From the NCBI GenBank assembly GCA_002391545.1, contig DGFF01000129.1:20760-30018 (forward strand): a DNA stretch of 9,259 bases, written 5' to 3'. Both the position numbers and the translations under genes were made by a program. The notes under the pieces were generated by a model, which searched no databases, was not told where the DNA came from, and saw only the letters and a program-made list of their open reading frames with translations. This DNA comes from Candidatus Fermentithermobacillaceae bacterium UBA3907. Lineage in GTDB: Bacteria; Bacillota; Sulfobacillia; Fermentithermobacillales; Fermentithermobacillaceae. Positions 1 through 7,456 of the stretch are shown here, one piece after another (within the stretch, counting starts at the first letter, position 1; every line of letters begins with the position of its first letter).

Positions 1-467
1 GGAAGGTAATAGACTCTGGCAATAGCTGGGCGCCCATCTTGATTTGCAAGTAGCAAGTCGCCCTGGCCACAAGTTCCATCAGGATCTATGATTAGCAAAT
101 CTCCTGATTTGGCAACTTCCCCATACCGGTCTTCGGAAATTAAAACTGCGAAACTCCTAGGGCCCAAATGGGCCATGATGTATTCTTTCAGGTCCAACTG
201 TCTCAGGCTATCGTTATCAAAGTAAAGAGGTAAAGTCGGTCGCCGCTCCCTATCCCTTGTCGTTTCTGCCCTTTCGTTTGGGATTGGAAAGGATCTGGAT
301 AATACTGTCTTTTTGAAATCCTTCAGTCCTCTGAACCCTGCTTTTTCAAGCCAATAGTAAATGGACTTGGGTTCCGAATATCCTAACTTTTCAGCAAGCT
401 CTCTAGCTGTTATATTTGGATTAGCAAGTATGCAATATGCCATTTGCTCGATTTTGGACTTGGACAA
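1..467 (-). CDS. HTH regulator with LexA/S24-like C-terminal domain (partial, C-terminus off window)
   Basis: Translating the minus strand from 467 gives 155 residues open to the window edge. Residues about 3-45 form a helix-turn-helix (TARELAEKLGY, then SIYYWLEKAGF), so this is probably a DNA-binding regulator. After a polar linker (about 57-78), residues about 95-155 resemble the S24 peptidase fold of LexA/CI repressors: GDLLIIDPDG at 122-131, GDLLLANQDG at 136-145 and a final strand AIARVYYL. Counting without gaps from the conserved GD against E. coli LexA, the catalytic Ser position is D113 (motif SEDR instead of GMSM) and the catalytic Lys position is A150, so self-cleavage is unlikely. 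I chose the TTG start because AGGAG (482-478) lies 10 nt upstream. An in-frame ATG at 560 would add 31 unconvincing residues and cover the divergent promoter region; ATG 443 would cut the first helix. The S24 assignment rests on motif spacing only. It is transcribed divergently from smc. Confidence 0.72.
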   Translation of the reverse strand, partial: MSKSKIEQMAYCILANPNITARELAEKLGYSEPKSIYYWLEKAGFRGLKDFKKTVLSRSFPIPNERAETTRDRERRPTLPLYFDNDSLRQLDLKEYIMAHLGPRSFAVLISEDRYGEVAKSGDLLIIDPDGTCGQGDLLLANQDGRPAIARVYYL

Positions 468-497
468 AGGAGATTCACTCCTAACTGTTTGCCTGAC

Positions 498-511
498 ATA
501 ATTAGATTTAT
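498..511. promoter_or_regulatory. Imperfect palindrome, candidate operator
   Basis: The 14-mer ATAATTAGATTTAT matches its own reverse complement at 10 of 14 positions and overlaps the proposed -10 box of the regulator gene. A dimeric HTH regulator often represses itself through such a site. AT-rich DNA produces weak palindromes by chance, so this is only a candidate. A perfect 8-bp palindrome, GAATATTC, lies nearby at 522-529. Confidence 0.2.
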
Positions 512-512
512 A
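507..512 (-). promoter_or_regulatory. Possible -10 box of the S24-like regulator gene
   Basis: On the minus strand this hexamer reads TATAAA, matching five of six positions of the sigma-70/SigA -10 consensus. It would start transcription near 500, leaving about 33 nt of leader before the TTG at 467, with AGGAG at 482-478 inside it. The -35 is weak (TGTAAA with an 18-nt spacer). Its position supports the TTG 467 start over ATG 560. The call comes from consensus matching only. Confidence 0.3.
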
Positions 513-530
513 GGAGCGGGTGAATATTCC

Positions 531-559
531 TTTACATAGAACATATAAACTTAGATACA
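531..559 (+). promoter_or_regulatory. Possible promoter for the smc operon
   Basis: TTTACA (531-536) matches five of six -35 positions. Seventeen bases later comes GATACA (554-559), a poor -10 match (three of six). Transcription would start near 566 and give a short leader holding the smc ribosome-binding site. It is the best + strand candidate I found in the 119-bp divergent region, but the weak -10 keeps confidence low. No riboswitch-like or other structured leader is apparent. Confidence 0.25.
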
Positions 560-570
560 TAAGCGTGGTC

Positions 571-576
571 AGGAGG
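571..576 (+). promoter_or_regulatory. Ribosome-binding site deciding the TTG start of smc
   Basis: AGGAGG is a full match to the anti-Shine-Dalgarno core. It lies 10 nt before the TTG at 587. No in-frame ATG near this point would keep the conserved Smc N-terminus, so the strong site decides the start. Confidence 0.8.
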
Positions 577-586
577 CATTTATTTA

Positions 587-3500
587 TTGTTTAAGAAGGT
601 TTCTCTTCATGGATTCAAATCTTTTTGCGATCGGACAGAGGTTACTTTCGGAACGGGGATCACTGCAATCGTAGGCCCTAACGGATGCGGCAAGTCTAAC
701 TTGGTTGATGCGTTGAGGTGGGTGCTTGGCGAGCAAAACCCTAGGCTATTGCGATGCAACAAGCTTGAGGACTTAATTTTTAGCGGAACCAATAAGCGAA
801 AAGCCATGGGCATGGCCGAGGTAAGACTCTTGCTTGAAGGCGTTACTAACTGCAGCGAACTAGAACTTATGAGGCGTTTCACTCGGGATGGTTCTAGCGA
901 ATACCGGATTAACGATAAAACGTGCCGTTACAAGGATGTGCACGAGCTACTGTTGGGTACAGGTCTTTCTCATACAGGATATGTGGTTATAGGCCAGGGA
1001 ACAATCCAGGAATTGGCCGGAGGGAATCCTGAAGACAGACGTATATGGATAGAAGAAGCGTCGGGAGTTTCAAGGTTCAGGCTAGACAAAAAAGAAGTGG
1101 AAAGCAAACTATCAGTCGCAGCTAGGGACATGACTAGAATTGGTGACTTATTGCTAGAATTGAGAGATCGGCAAGCATCCCTTTACAAGGACTGGCAAAC
1201 GGCTAAAATGTACCAAGATTTGCTCAAAGAGAAGGACGATATTGAGCTGGCCATGTGGTTGCATTTGGAGAGCGAACAATCACGACAGGTGCAAAATGTT
1301 AGAAAACGCTTAGCTAGGTATAGGGTTGAAATTGATGACCTTCGCGCTTCTACAGATGCCTTGGAAAAGCACGTTCGATGTCTCAACCGTGATCTTAATC
1401 TTCTAGAGGAGGCTCTTAGCGATTACCTCAAAGAAAAAGAGTCTCTTATCGCACGATCCTCCTCCCTAAAAAAAGAGAGAGATGAATTAAACGGGAAACT
1501 CAGTTCGGTTTCTCGAGAACTGCAAACCAGATTAGAACGTAAAGAAAGCCTCGAGTCGGATTTAAAAGATGTATCTGCGCGAAAGGAATCCCTACTTAAA
1601 AGACAGGAAGAACTTGCCAAAGCGTATGAAGAATTGGTGGAAGACCTCAAGGCAGTGCAGGAAGAGAAGAAAGGTTTCGAGGATACATGGAAGTCTCTTA
1701 GCGGGAAAGTTATGGATTTGCGTTCAGAGGTGGCTGGCCTCAACCATAGGCTTGGTGCTCTTGATAAAGATATTGATAAGTTGGAGCAGCAACTTGCCGT
1801 AAAGCAGAGGGAAATGATTGAAATAAAAGGAAAAGTAGCAGATTTGCAAGGGCGTCTATCTGTTCTCCAAGCAGACAGGGAAAAACTAGAGCAAGATTTA
1901 CATGAAGCGCTTTACCTCCAAGTGGAGTCTGCCCAACATTGCGCTTCCTTTGAAGATAGAGTTAGGGTTGTAAGGGTATCCCTAGAAGAAGCAATTTCTT
2001 TAGGCAGGTCATTGGAGTCAGAAATTTCATTGGCTAAGTCTAGAAAGGAACTTCTGCAGGAAATGGAGGCCTCGTTCGAGGGTTATGGAAAAGGACCTCG
2101 TACTATTCTTTCTGCAAAAGAACGAAACCTTCTTCCAGGTGTTATAGGAGCTGTAGGAGAGATTCTCTCTTGTGAGGAAAAGTATACGAAGGCAGTTACT
2201 TCTGCGGCTGGAATCGCAATCGAAAATATAGTTGTGCGTGATGAGAATGTGGCAAGAGCAGGGGTAGAATACTTGAAGAGAGAAAAGGGCGGGCGATGTA
2301 CATTCCTACCTCTAACCTCGCTCCAAGGACGAAATATGCATGAAAAAGCACAATATGCTCTATCTGCAATGAAAAACGTTTGTCCCCTGATTTCGGTTGT
2401 GAAGTGCCCTCCCGATTTGACAGTTTGTGCCGAGTATCTGTTCGGCGATATGGTGTTGGCAGATACGATGGAAGACGGTCTAGCGTTCATGAAATTGTCT
2501 TCATGGACGACTCCGGTGGTGACTTCAGATGGAGAAATTATAGAGCCCAGCGGGGTCATTACTGGAGGTGAGCCTCTTGTCCACGAAGGGATCTTTCTCA
2601 GGAAACGCGAGATAGAATCGCTTACTCATGAAATATGTGAAAAAGAGATAAAGGTAGCAGAAAATAATGAACTTGTGGAATCTTTGAGGCTAGAGCTATT
2701 AACAAAAGAGGCGGAACTTGACGATGCAGAAAAACATCGTTTTGCTATAGATTCACAGATTGCGGCATTGAGGAAGGCCATATCAGACTTAGAAACTGAT
2801 CTACATTTAAGTGCAGGGGAATTACAGGCTTTAGAAACGCATATTCAGCCTATAGAATTCTCTCAAGAAGATTTGACTTTGCGGCTTAAGCACTTACAAG
2901 CAGAAAGAGAGAATCTTGCTTCGAAGATTTCGGCTAAGGAAGAAGAACTTGTATCATACGAAGGGCAGATAAAAAGTATATTGAGTTCAAGTCAGGACTA
3001 TAATGATAAAATACAAGATATCACTAGTGCAACGCAGAAAATGGAGAAGGAGCTTTCATCTATATTGGCGCAAATTGAGAGCCTAAAAGGACAGCAAATT
3101 TCTATTGGCAGAAACCTTGAAAACGAGAAAGAAGAAATATCGAGACTTAGCCAATTGAGGGTTGACCTTCTTCCTAAAATATCGTCTCTTCAAAAAGAGA
3201 TCGATGCTCTCTACGAGTTGGAAAAAGATTTGGAAAATAGGATACACGGTACCAAGGAGCAGATAGAGGCGGTCAAACAAAGATATGCAGATGCTCCTTT
3301 AGAACTAGAGTCAAAGAAGGCACAATTTTCGTATCTGGAATCCAGAATTGCAGATGCCGAGGACGAGCTAGAAAACCTTGAGAAATTGCTCGCCGAAACT
3401 AAGCAGGTGCTTTTATCCAAGTACGGACTTTCAAACCCTGGCGATTATGATCATCTTAGGATTAGTCGGCAAGATGCCTTGAGTAGAATGGAAGAGTTAG

Positions 3501-4105
3501 AATCAGAGATTCTGTCCCTCGGAACAGTAAACCTAAAGGCGGAAAAAGACTATTCAGATCTATCAGAACGCATTGAGCTTATCGAGAAAGAAAAAACCGA
3601 TGTTGAAATGGCCATGGACGAGCTGGAACAAACCCGTCAATTGATCGACCGTAAAATCCACCAGCAGTTTATGGAGACTTTTGAAAAGGTGGATGAAAGT
3701 TTTCAGAGAATATTCAAGGAATTATTCGGTGGAGGAAGGGGCAAACTCAATATCGTTGATGATAGTATGGGAATTGAGGTAATTGCAGAACCTCCTGGAA
3801 GAAGACATAAACAGTTTGAATTATTGTCAGGCGGGGAAAGGTCTCTTTGTGGGATAGCCTTGATTTTCGCTTTGCTATCTACCAACCCTTCGCCTGTGAT
3901 GGTTCTTGATGAAGTAGATTCTTCTCTAGACGAGGCAAATATCGTGCGGTTTGCCCAGTTGCTTAGAGGGTACTCTGAAGACACTCAGTTTGTGGTTGTG
4001 ACTCATCAAGAAGCTACCATGGAAGTGGCAGATATAATTTATGGAGTTACCATGGAAGAACCTGGCGTTTCAAAGGTGTTCAGCATGCGACTTGCAGATG
4101 GCTAA
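587..4105 (+). CDS. smc: Chromosome segregation/condensation protein Smc
   Basis: Full-length 1172-residue bacterial SMC, the usual size. It forms a dimeric ATPase that, with ScpA and ScpB, extrudes DNA loops and helps resolve sister chromosomes around the origin. Visible parts in order: Walker A GPNGCGKSN (residues 30-38), a long coiled coil to about 498, the hinge (about 499-665, ending with PSGVITGGE at 654-662), a returning coiled coil, ABC signature LSGGERS (1080-1086) and Walker B VMVLDEVD (1104-1111), followed by the D-loop SSLDEAN and the switch histidine in VVVTHQEATME. The start is TTG with AGGAGG (571-576) 10 nt upstream; the product begins MFKKVSLHGFKSF as in other Smc proteins. 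It is the first + strand gene here, opposite a divergent regulator, with ftsY 46 bp downstream. The D-loop reads VDSSLDEAN rather than the commoner VEAALDEAN, a mild variation that should not harm function. Confidence 0.97.
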   Translation: MFKKVSLHGFKSFCDRTEVTFGTGITAIVGPNGCGKSNLVDALRWVLGEQNPRLLRCNKLEDLIFSGTNKRKAMGMAEVRLLLEGVTNCSELELMRRFTRDGSSEYRINDKTCRYKDVHELLLGTGLSHTGYVVIGQGTIQELAGGNPEDRRIWIEEASGVSRFRLDKKEVESKLSVAARDMTRIGDLLLELRDRQASLYKDWQTAKMYQDLLKEKDDIELAMWLHLESEQSRQVQNVRKRLARYRVEIDDLRASTDALEKHVRCLNRDLNLLEEALSDYLKEKESLIARSSSLKKERDELNGKLSSVSRELQTRLERKESLESDLKDVSARKESLLKRQEELAKAYEELVEDLKAVQEEKKGFEDTWKSLSGKVMDLRSEVAGLNHRLGALDKDIDKLEQQLAVKQREMIEIKGKVADLQGRLSVLQADREKLEQDLHEALYLQVESAQHCASFEDRVRVVRVSLEEAISLGRSLESEISLAKSRKELLQEMEASFEGYGKGPRTILSAKERNLLPGVIGAVGEILSCEEKYTKAVTSAAGIAIENIVVRDENVARAGVEYLKREKGGRCTFLPLTSLQGRNMHEKAQYALSAMKNVCPLISVVKCPPDLTVCAEYLFGDMVLADTMEDGLAFMKLSSWTTPVVTSDGEIIEPSGVITGGEPLVHEGIFLRKREIESLTHEICEKEIKVAENNELVESLRLELLTKEAELDDAEKHRFAIDSQIAALRKAISDLETDLHLSAGELQALETHIQPIEFSQEDLTLRLKHLQAERENLASKISAKEEELVSYEGQIKSILSSSQDYNDKIQDITSATQKMEKELSSILAQIESLKGQQISIGRNLENEKEEISRLSQLRVDLLPKISSLQKEIDALYELEKDLENRIHGTKEQIEAVKQRYADAPLELESKKAQFSYLESRIADAEDELENLEKLLAETKQVLLSKYGLSNPGDYDHLRISRQDALSRMEELESEILSLGTVNLKAEKDYSDLSERIELIEKEKTDVEMAMDELEQTRQLIDRKIHQQFMETFEKVDESFQRIFKELFGGGRGKLNIVDDSMGIEVIAEPPGRRHKQFELLSGGERSLCGIALIFALLSTNPSPVMVLDEVDSSLDEANIVRFAQLLRGYSEDTQFVVVTHQEATMEVADIIYGVTMEEPGVSKVFSMRLADG

Positions 4106-4151
4106 GATACTAACGTCAGTTTTTGACTTATGCTAATGGGGGAATTTGGAT

Positions 4152-5090
4152 ATGAGTGTATTTAGAAAACTAAAAGACGGACTTTCCAAAACATCTAACA
4201 GCCTGAGGGGTATGATTGAAGGTATTTTTCAACCTGGGGTTTTGACTGACGAATTTTTAGATGATTTGGAGGCTGTACTTATCCAGGCTGATGTGGGAGT
4301 CAGGGCAACATCAACTCTCATCGAAACCCTTCGCGAAGAAGCTAAAAAGCAACCCATTAAGTCTGAAGATGATCTCTACCGAATAATGGCAGATAAAGTT
4401 GGCGAGATCTTTCTTTTGGTAGACGAGCCCCTTAAGGTGTCGGATACTCCGCCTACGGTCTACGTTATGGTGGGCGTTAATGGCTCAGGCAAAACTACCA
4501 CGATAGCAAAAATTGCCAAGCAATGGATTGATAACGGTAAGAAGGTGGTGTTGGCAGCGGCAGACACATTTAGGGCTGCGGCTGACGATCAATTGGCCAT
4601 TTGGGCAAAAAGAGTGGGCGCAGATATAGTGAGCCATCAACATGGTTCTGATCCAGGGGCAGTGGCGTTCGATGCGGCTAGAGCATCAATTGCACGGAAA
4701 GCAGATTTGCTTCTGGTAGATACGGCTGGCAGAATGCATACTAAGAAGAACCTGATGGAGGAGTTAAAGAAAATAATTAGGGTGATCTCTAGGGAAATTC
4801 CAGGCGCTCCCCATGAGGTAATTTTAGTGATCGATGGAACTACAGGGCAAAACGGATTGGTTCAGGCGAAAGTGTTCGCAGAAAACGTAGATGTAACCGG
4901 CGTGTGTATAACCAAGCTAGATGGTTCCGCAAAAGGAGGCATAGCGGTAGCCATAGCCAGCGAATTAGAGATTCCCATCAAACTTGTAGGGATCGGGGAG
5001 AAAGCTGACGATCTAAAGCCTTTTGTCCCATACGATTTTGCATATAGCATTTTTGGTTTAGACCGAACTGGAGATGTTGACCCTAGTTAG
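4152..5090 (+). CDS. ftsY: Signal recognition particle receptor FtsY (SRP GTPase)
   Basis: FtsY is the membrane-associated receptor that docks ribosome-SRP complexes at the Sec translocon. This 312-residue form has a short N-terminus and lacks the long acidic A domain of E. coli FtsY, as in many Gram-positive bacteria. After the four-helix N domain (about 1-95), the GTPase motifs are P-loop GVNGSGKT (108-115), DTFRAAADDQL (138-148), DTAGR (190-194), TKLDGSAKGG (254-263) and the closing GIGEKADDLKPF (280-291). I chose ATG 4152 because GGGGGA (4138-4143) lies 8 nt before it. The longer TTG at 4146 would be only 2 nt from that site. The gene follows smc by 46 bp and precedes ylxM by 40 bp, with no terminator in either gap. 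The second motif reads AAADDQL where AAAVEQL is usual; the framework residues are intact. Confidence 0.97.
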   Translation: MSVFRKLKDGLSKTSNSLRGMIEGIFQPGVLTDEFLDDLEAVLIQADVGVRATSTLIETLREEAKKQPIKSEDDLYRIMADKVGEIFLLVDEPLKVSDTPPTVYVMVGVNGSGKTTTIAKIAKQWIDNGKKVVLAAADTFRAAADDQLAIWAKRVGADIVSHQHGSDPGAVAFDAARASIARKADLLLVDTAGRMHTKKNLMEELKKIIRVISREIPGAPHEVILVIDGTTGQNGLVQAKVFAENVDVTGVCITKLDGSAKGGIAVAIASELEIPIKLVGIGEKADDLKPFVPYDFAYSIFGLDRTGDVDPS

Positions 5091-5130
5091 TGGTTGATAT
5101 AGAATCTACATGTGTGTAAAGGTATAAACC

Positions 5131-5535
5131 ATGACAGTGAGGGACCAGATGAAAAAGATATGCTATTCGTCGCCTGAATATGTGCATGAAATCGCACTTC
5201 TACGGGATTTATACGAAGATTTGCTTACGCCCAGACAAAGAGAGGTAGCAGAACTCAGGTTTGACGAAGATCTGTCTCTTTCAGAAATTGCACAGCGACT
5301 AGGTATATCGAGGCAAGGGTGCGATGATGCCATAAAGCGTTGCGTGAAAGCGTTATTTCTGTACGAGCAAAAACTGGGCATGAAGCAGAAGATAGAACGC
5401 TTTGACCAATGCCTTAAGGAGATAAAAGAACTTTGCGAAACCATGGATAGCAGCAACTGGCAGGAACATAGAGAACGAGCACTAATGATTATCGATCAAA
5501 ACGATGCTTGGGGTGAATATGACAATGGCGTTTGA
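5131..5535 (+). CDS. ylxM: YlxM-like helix-turn-helix protein of the SRP operon
   Basis: 134 residues, predicted soluble. Residues about 18-85 match the YlxM/UPF0122 family, which resembles sigma-factor region 4: LRDLYEDLLTPRQREVAELRF followed by the helix-turn-helix LSLSEIAQRLGISRQGCDDAIKR (about 48-70). The family nearly always sits just before ffh, and its member in Streptococcus mutans (YlxM) has been reported to affect SRP function; its exact role is unsettled. Beyond about residue 85 there is a charged helical tail of some 45 residues, somewhat longer than the roughly 110-residue B. subtilis protein. ATG 5131 has AAAGG (5118-5122) 8 nt upstream; ATG 5149 is a possible shorter start that keeps the whole domain. 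The 3' end overlaps the ffh start by 11 bp, suggesting translational coupling. Confidence 0.88.
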   Translation: MTVRDQMKKICYSSPEYVHEIALLRDLYEDLLTPRQREVAELRFDEDLSLSEIAQRLGISRQGCDDAIKRCVKALFLYEQKLGMKQKIERFDQCLKEIKELCETMDSSNWQEHRERALMIIDQNDAWGEYDNGV

Positions 5536-6844
5536 GAACCTTGCTTCTAGACTTGAAGGCGTGTTCAAGAAGCTTCGTGGTAAAGGAAAACTATCTGAAA
5601 AGGATATTGACGAGACTCTAAGAGAGGTACGGCTAGCGCTTTTAGAAGCGGACGTGAATTTCAAGGTAGTCAAGGATTTTACTGCAATTGTAAAAGAAAG
5701 GTGTCTAACTTCGGAAGTTCTTGAAAGCTTAACCCCCGCTCAACAAGTGATAAAAATAGTGAACGAAGAACTTATCCAACTGCTAGGTGGTAGGACGTAT
5801 CCCCTAGACATTTCAGGTTTGCCTCCTGCAATTATAGCCCTTTACGGTCTGCAGGGTTCGGGGAAAACGTCATCTGCAGGGAAACTGGCTCTGCACCTAA
5901 AGAAACAGGGTAGAAGGGTTCTGCTCGTGTCTTGCGATGTCTATAGACCTGCTGCTCAAAGGCAACTAGAAATCTTGGCGGAAGCCGCTGGGGTATCTTT
6001 TTTCACCTTGGCAGATGGTGCACCACCTGAGTCTATAGCTAGGAAGAGCGTGGAACATGCCAGATCATCTGCGTTTGACGTTGTAATCTTGGATACTGCG
6101 GGAAGACTCCAAGTAGATGACGAAATGATGGAAGAAGCCAGAAGGATTAAGGAAGTCACTTCCCCTAAGGAGAGATTGCTTGTAGTCGACGCTATGACCG
6201 GTCAGGAGGCGTGCAGAGTCGCAGAAGTATTTGATGAAGTAGTAGATATCACTGGTGTTATTCTGACCAAAATGGATTCAGATGCGAGAGGCGGAGCTGC
6301 ATTATCTATTGCAAAAGTAACTGGAAAACCTATAAAATTCATATCTGTTGGGGAAAAGATAGGGGATTTCGAGATCTTCCACCCAGATCGGATGGCTTCG
6401 CGGATTTTGGGAATGGGAGATATACTTACACTCATCGAAAAGGCCGAATCGTCCTTTGACAAAGAAAAAGCGGCTAAAATGGAGGAAAAACTCAGACGGA
6501 AAGAGTTTACACTAGAAGATTTTCTGGATCAAATGACAGAAGTGAAGAAGATGGGCTCTTTTGGGGACATTATGCGAATGATTCCAGGCTTTCCCAAGGC
6601 GGCGGCCAATATGGAAGTTGATCCTAAAGAGATAGCAAGAGTTGAAGCCATAATAAACTCTATGACTCCTAGTGAGCGTCAGAATCCGGATATTATTAGC
6701 GGATCAAGGAAACGTCGGATTGCAAAGGGAAGCGGTACTTCGGTGCAAGAAGTAAATAGGCTTCTAAGACAGTTTTTCCAGGCGAGAAAGATGTTGTTTC
6801 AGATTGGGAAACCTGAGAAAATAGGAAAACTACGATTATCATGA
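5525..6844 (+). CDS. ffh: Signal recognition particle protein Ffh (SRP54)
   Basis: Ffh binds signal peptides of nascent membrane and secretory proteins and 4.5S/6S RNA, then targets ribosomes to FtsY. This 439-residue protein is of normal length. N domain 1-95; G domain with P-loop GLQGSGKT (108-115), DVYRPAAQRQL (138-148), DTAGR (190-194), TKMDSDARGG (248-257) and SVGEKIGDFEIF (274-285); methionine-rich M domain from about 297, with finger-loop MRMIPGFP (350-357) and the RNA-binding motif SGSRKRRIAKGSG (392-404). I chose ATG 5525 (product begins MAFENL, as is typical) because GGGGTGA (5510-5516) lies 8 nt upstream. ATGs at 5504 and 5519 in the same frame are before, or only 2 nt after, that site. 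The start lies inside the end of ylxM. The P-loop continues TSS rather than the commoner TTT/TTS, which keeps the Mg-binding Thr. Confidence 0.97.
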   Translation: MAFENLASRLEGVFKKLRGKGKLSEKDIDETLREVRLALLEADVNFKVVKDFTAIVKERCLTSEVLESLTPAQQVIKIVNEELIQLLGGRTYPLDISGLPPAIIALYGLQGSGKTSSAGKLALHLKKQGRRVLLVSCDVYRPAAQRQLEILAEAAGVSFFTLADGAPPESIARKSVEHARSSAFDVVILDTAGRLQVDDEMMEEARRIKEVTSPKERLLVVDAMTGQEACRVAEVFDEVVDITGVILTKMDSDARGGAALSIAKVTGKPIKFISVGEKIGDFEIFHPDRMASRILGMGDILTLIEKAESSFDKEKAAKMEEKLRRKEFTLEDFLDQMTEVKKMGSFGDIMRMIPGFPKAAANMEVDPKEIARVEAIINSMTPSERQNPDIISGSRKRRIAKGSGTSVQEVNRLLRQFFQARKMLFQIGKPEKIGKLRLS

Positions 6845-6890
6845 ATTAAGAGCTAAGATCGGCAACTGGTGAGAAAGGAGCAGTGGTGAA

Positions 6891-7169
6891 TTGGCAGTAA
6901 AGATTCGGCTGAAACGAACTGGGGCTAAAAAGAAGCCTTCGTACAGGATAGTAGTTGCAGATTCTAGAACCCCGAGAAATGGGAAACCTATTGAAGAAAT
7001 AGGGTATTACGATCCAACTACTGATCCGGCAACCTACAAAGTGCACGAAGATAAGGCCATGTTATGGCTGGAAAGGGGAGCAGTTCCCACACCGACCGTT
7101 AAGACCATTTTGGATCGAGCGGGCATTATAGAAAAGTGGCAATCTGCTCGCACAAAGAGTACTGAATAA
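6891..7169 (+). CDS. rpsP: 30S ribosomal protein S16
   Basis: 92 residues, the normal size for bS16, which binds 16S rRNA and stabilises the 30S 5' and central domains during assembly. The N-terminus MAVKIRLKRTGAKKKPSYRI, the segment VVADSRTPRNGKPIEEIGYYDP (about 21-42) and the downstream ALLWLERGA-like stretch (AMLWLERGA) followed by PTPTVKTILDRAGI are diagnostic. It starts with TTG, supported by AAAGGAG (6874-6880) at 10 nt and by the conserved MAVKIRL start. There is no in-frame ATG or GTG nearby. It follows ffh by 46 bp and precedes khpA by 28 bp, the standard rpsP-khpA arrangement. A TTG start for a stoichiometric ribosomal protein is notable and is presumably offset by the strong ribosome-binding site. 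Confidence 0.97.
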   Translation: MAVKIRLKRTGAKKKPSYRIVVADSRTPRNGKPIEEIGYYDPTTDPATYKVHEDKAMLWLERGAVPTPTVKTILDRAGIIEKWQSARTKSTE

Positions 7170-7197
7170 ATAACTACTTTCGAGGAGGGCGCGTACG

Positions 7198-7428
7198 TTG
7201 AAGGATCTAGTTACGTATATTGCTAAGTCAATAGTGGATCATCCCGATCAGGTGGAAGTTAATGAGGTGGAAGGCGAAAGAACCGTAGTGTATGAACTTA
7301 GGGTTGCGCCTGAGGACATGGGGAAGGTTATAGGCAAGAAGGGCCGTGTTATTCACTCAGTGAGGGCAGTTGTCCAAGCAGCAGCGGCAAAAGAAGGTAA
7401 GCGTGCTACCGTAGAAATTCTTGAATGA
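7198..7428 (+). CDS. khpA: KH-domain RNA-binding protein KhpA (YlqC)
   Basis: 76 residues made up of one type II KH domain with the RNA-gripping loop GKKG (46-49) inside VIGKKGRVIHSVRAVVQAA. In several Gram-positive bacteria KhpA pairs with KhpB (Jag/EloR) and binds many small RNAs and mRNAs, affecting cell elongation and division. Those functions are known for the family, not shown here. TTG start with GAGGAGGG (7182-7189) 8 nt upstream. The product begins MKDLV, as in relatives. It lies between rpsP and ylqD, its conserved position. Nothing is missing or odd apart from the start codon. Confidence 0.95.
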   Translation: MKDLVTYIAKSIVDHPDQVEVNEVEGERTVVYELRVAPEDMGKVIGKKGRVIHSVRAVVQAAAAKEGKRATVEILE

Positions 7429-7456
7429 AACGTTGGATCTTGGGATGGTGTAACAA

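Noticed and set aside
558..560. ATG at 560 (minus) as an upstream start for the S24-like regulator
   Set aside because: It would add 31 residues with no HTH character and run through the likely -10 box, while TTG 467 has AGGAG at good spacing.
2083..2559. 158-residue minus-strand ORF inside smc
   Set aside because: It is antisense to the conserved Smc hinge, has a composition typical of a reverse-frame shadow, and shows no recognisable domain or suitable ribosome-binding site.
4146..4148. TTG as the ftsY start
   Set aside because: It lies only 2 nt after GGGGGA; ATG 4152 has 8-nt spacing and gives the usual short N-terminus.
4106..4151. TTGACT followed by TATGCTAAT between smc and ftsY as a promoter
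   Set aside because: The spacing between the two elements is far too short for a sigma-70 type promoter.
5504..5524. ATG 5504 or ATG 5519 as the ffh start
   Set aside because: ATG 5504 precedes the ribosome-binding site and ATG 5519 is 2 nt from it. ATG 5525 gives the conserved MAFENL start.
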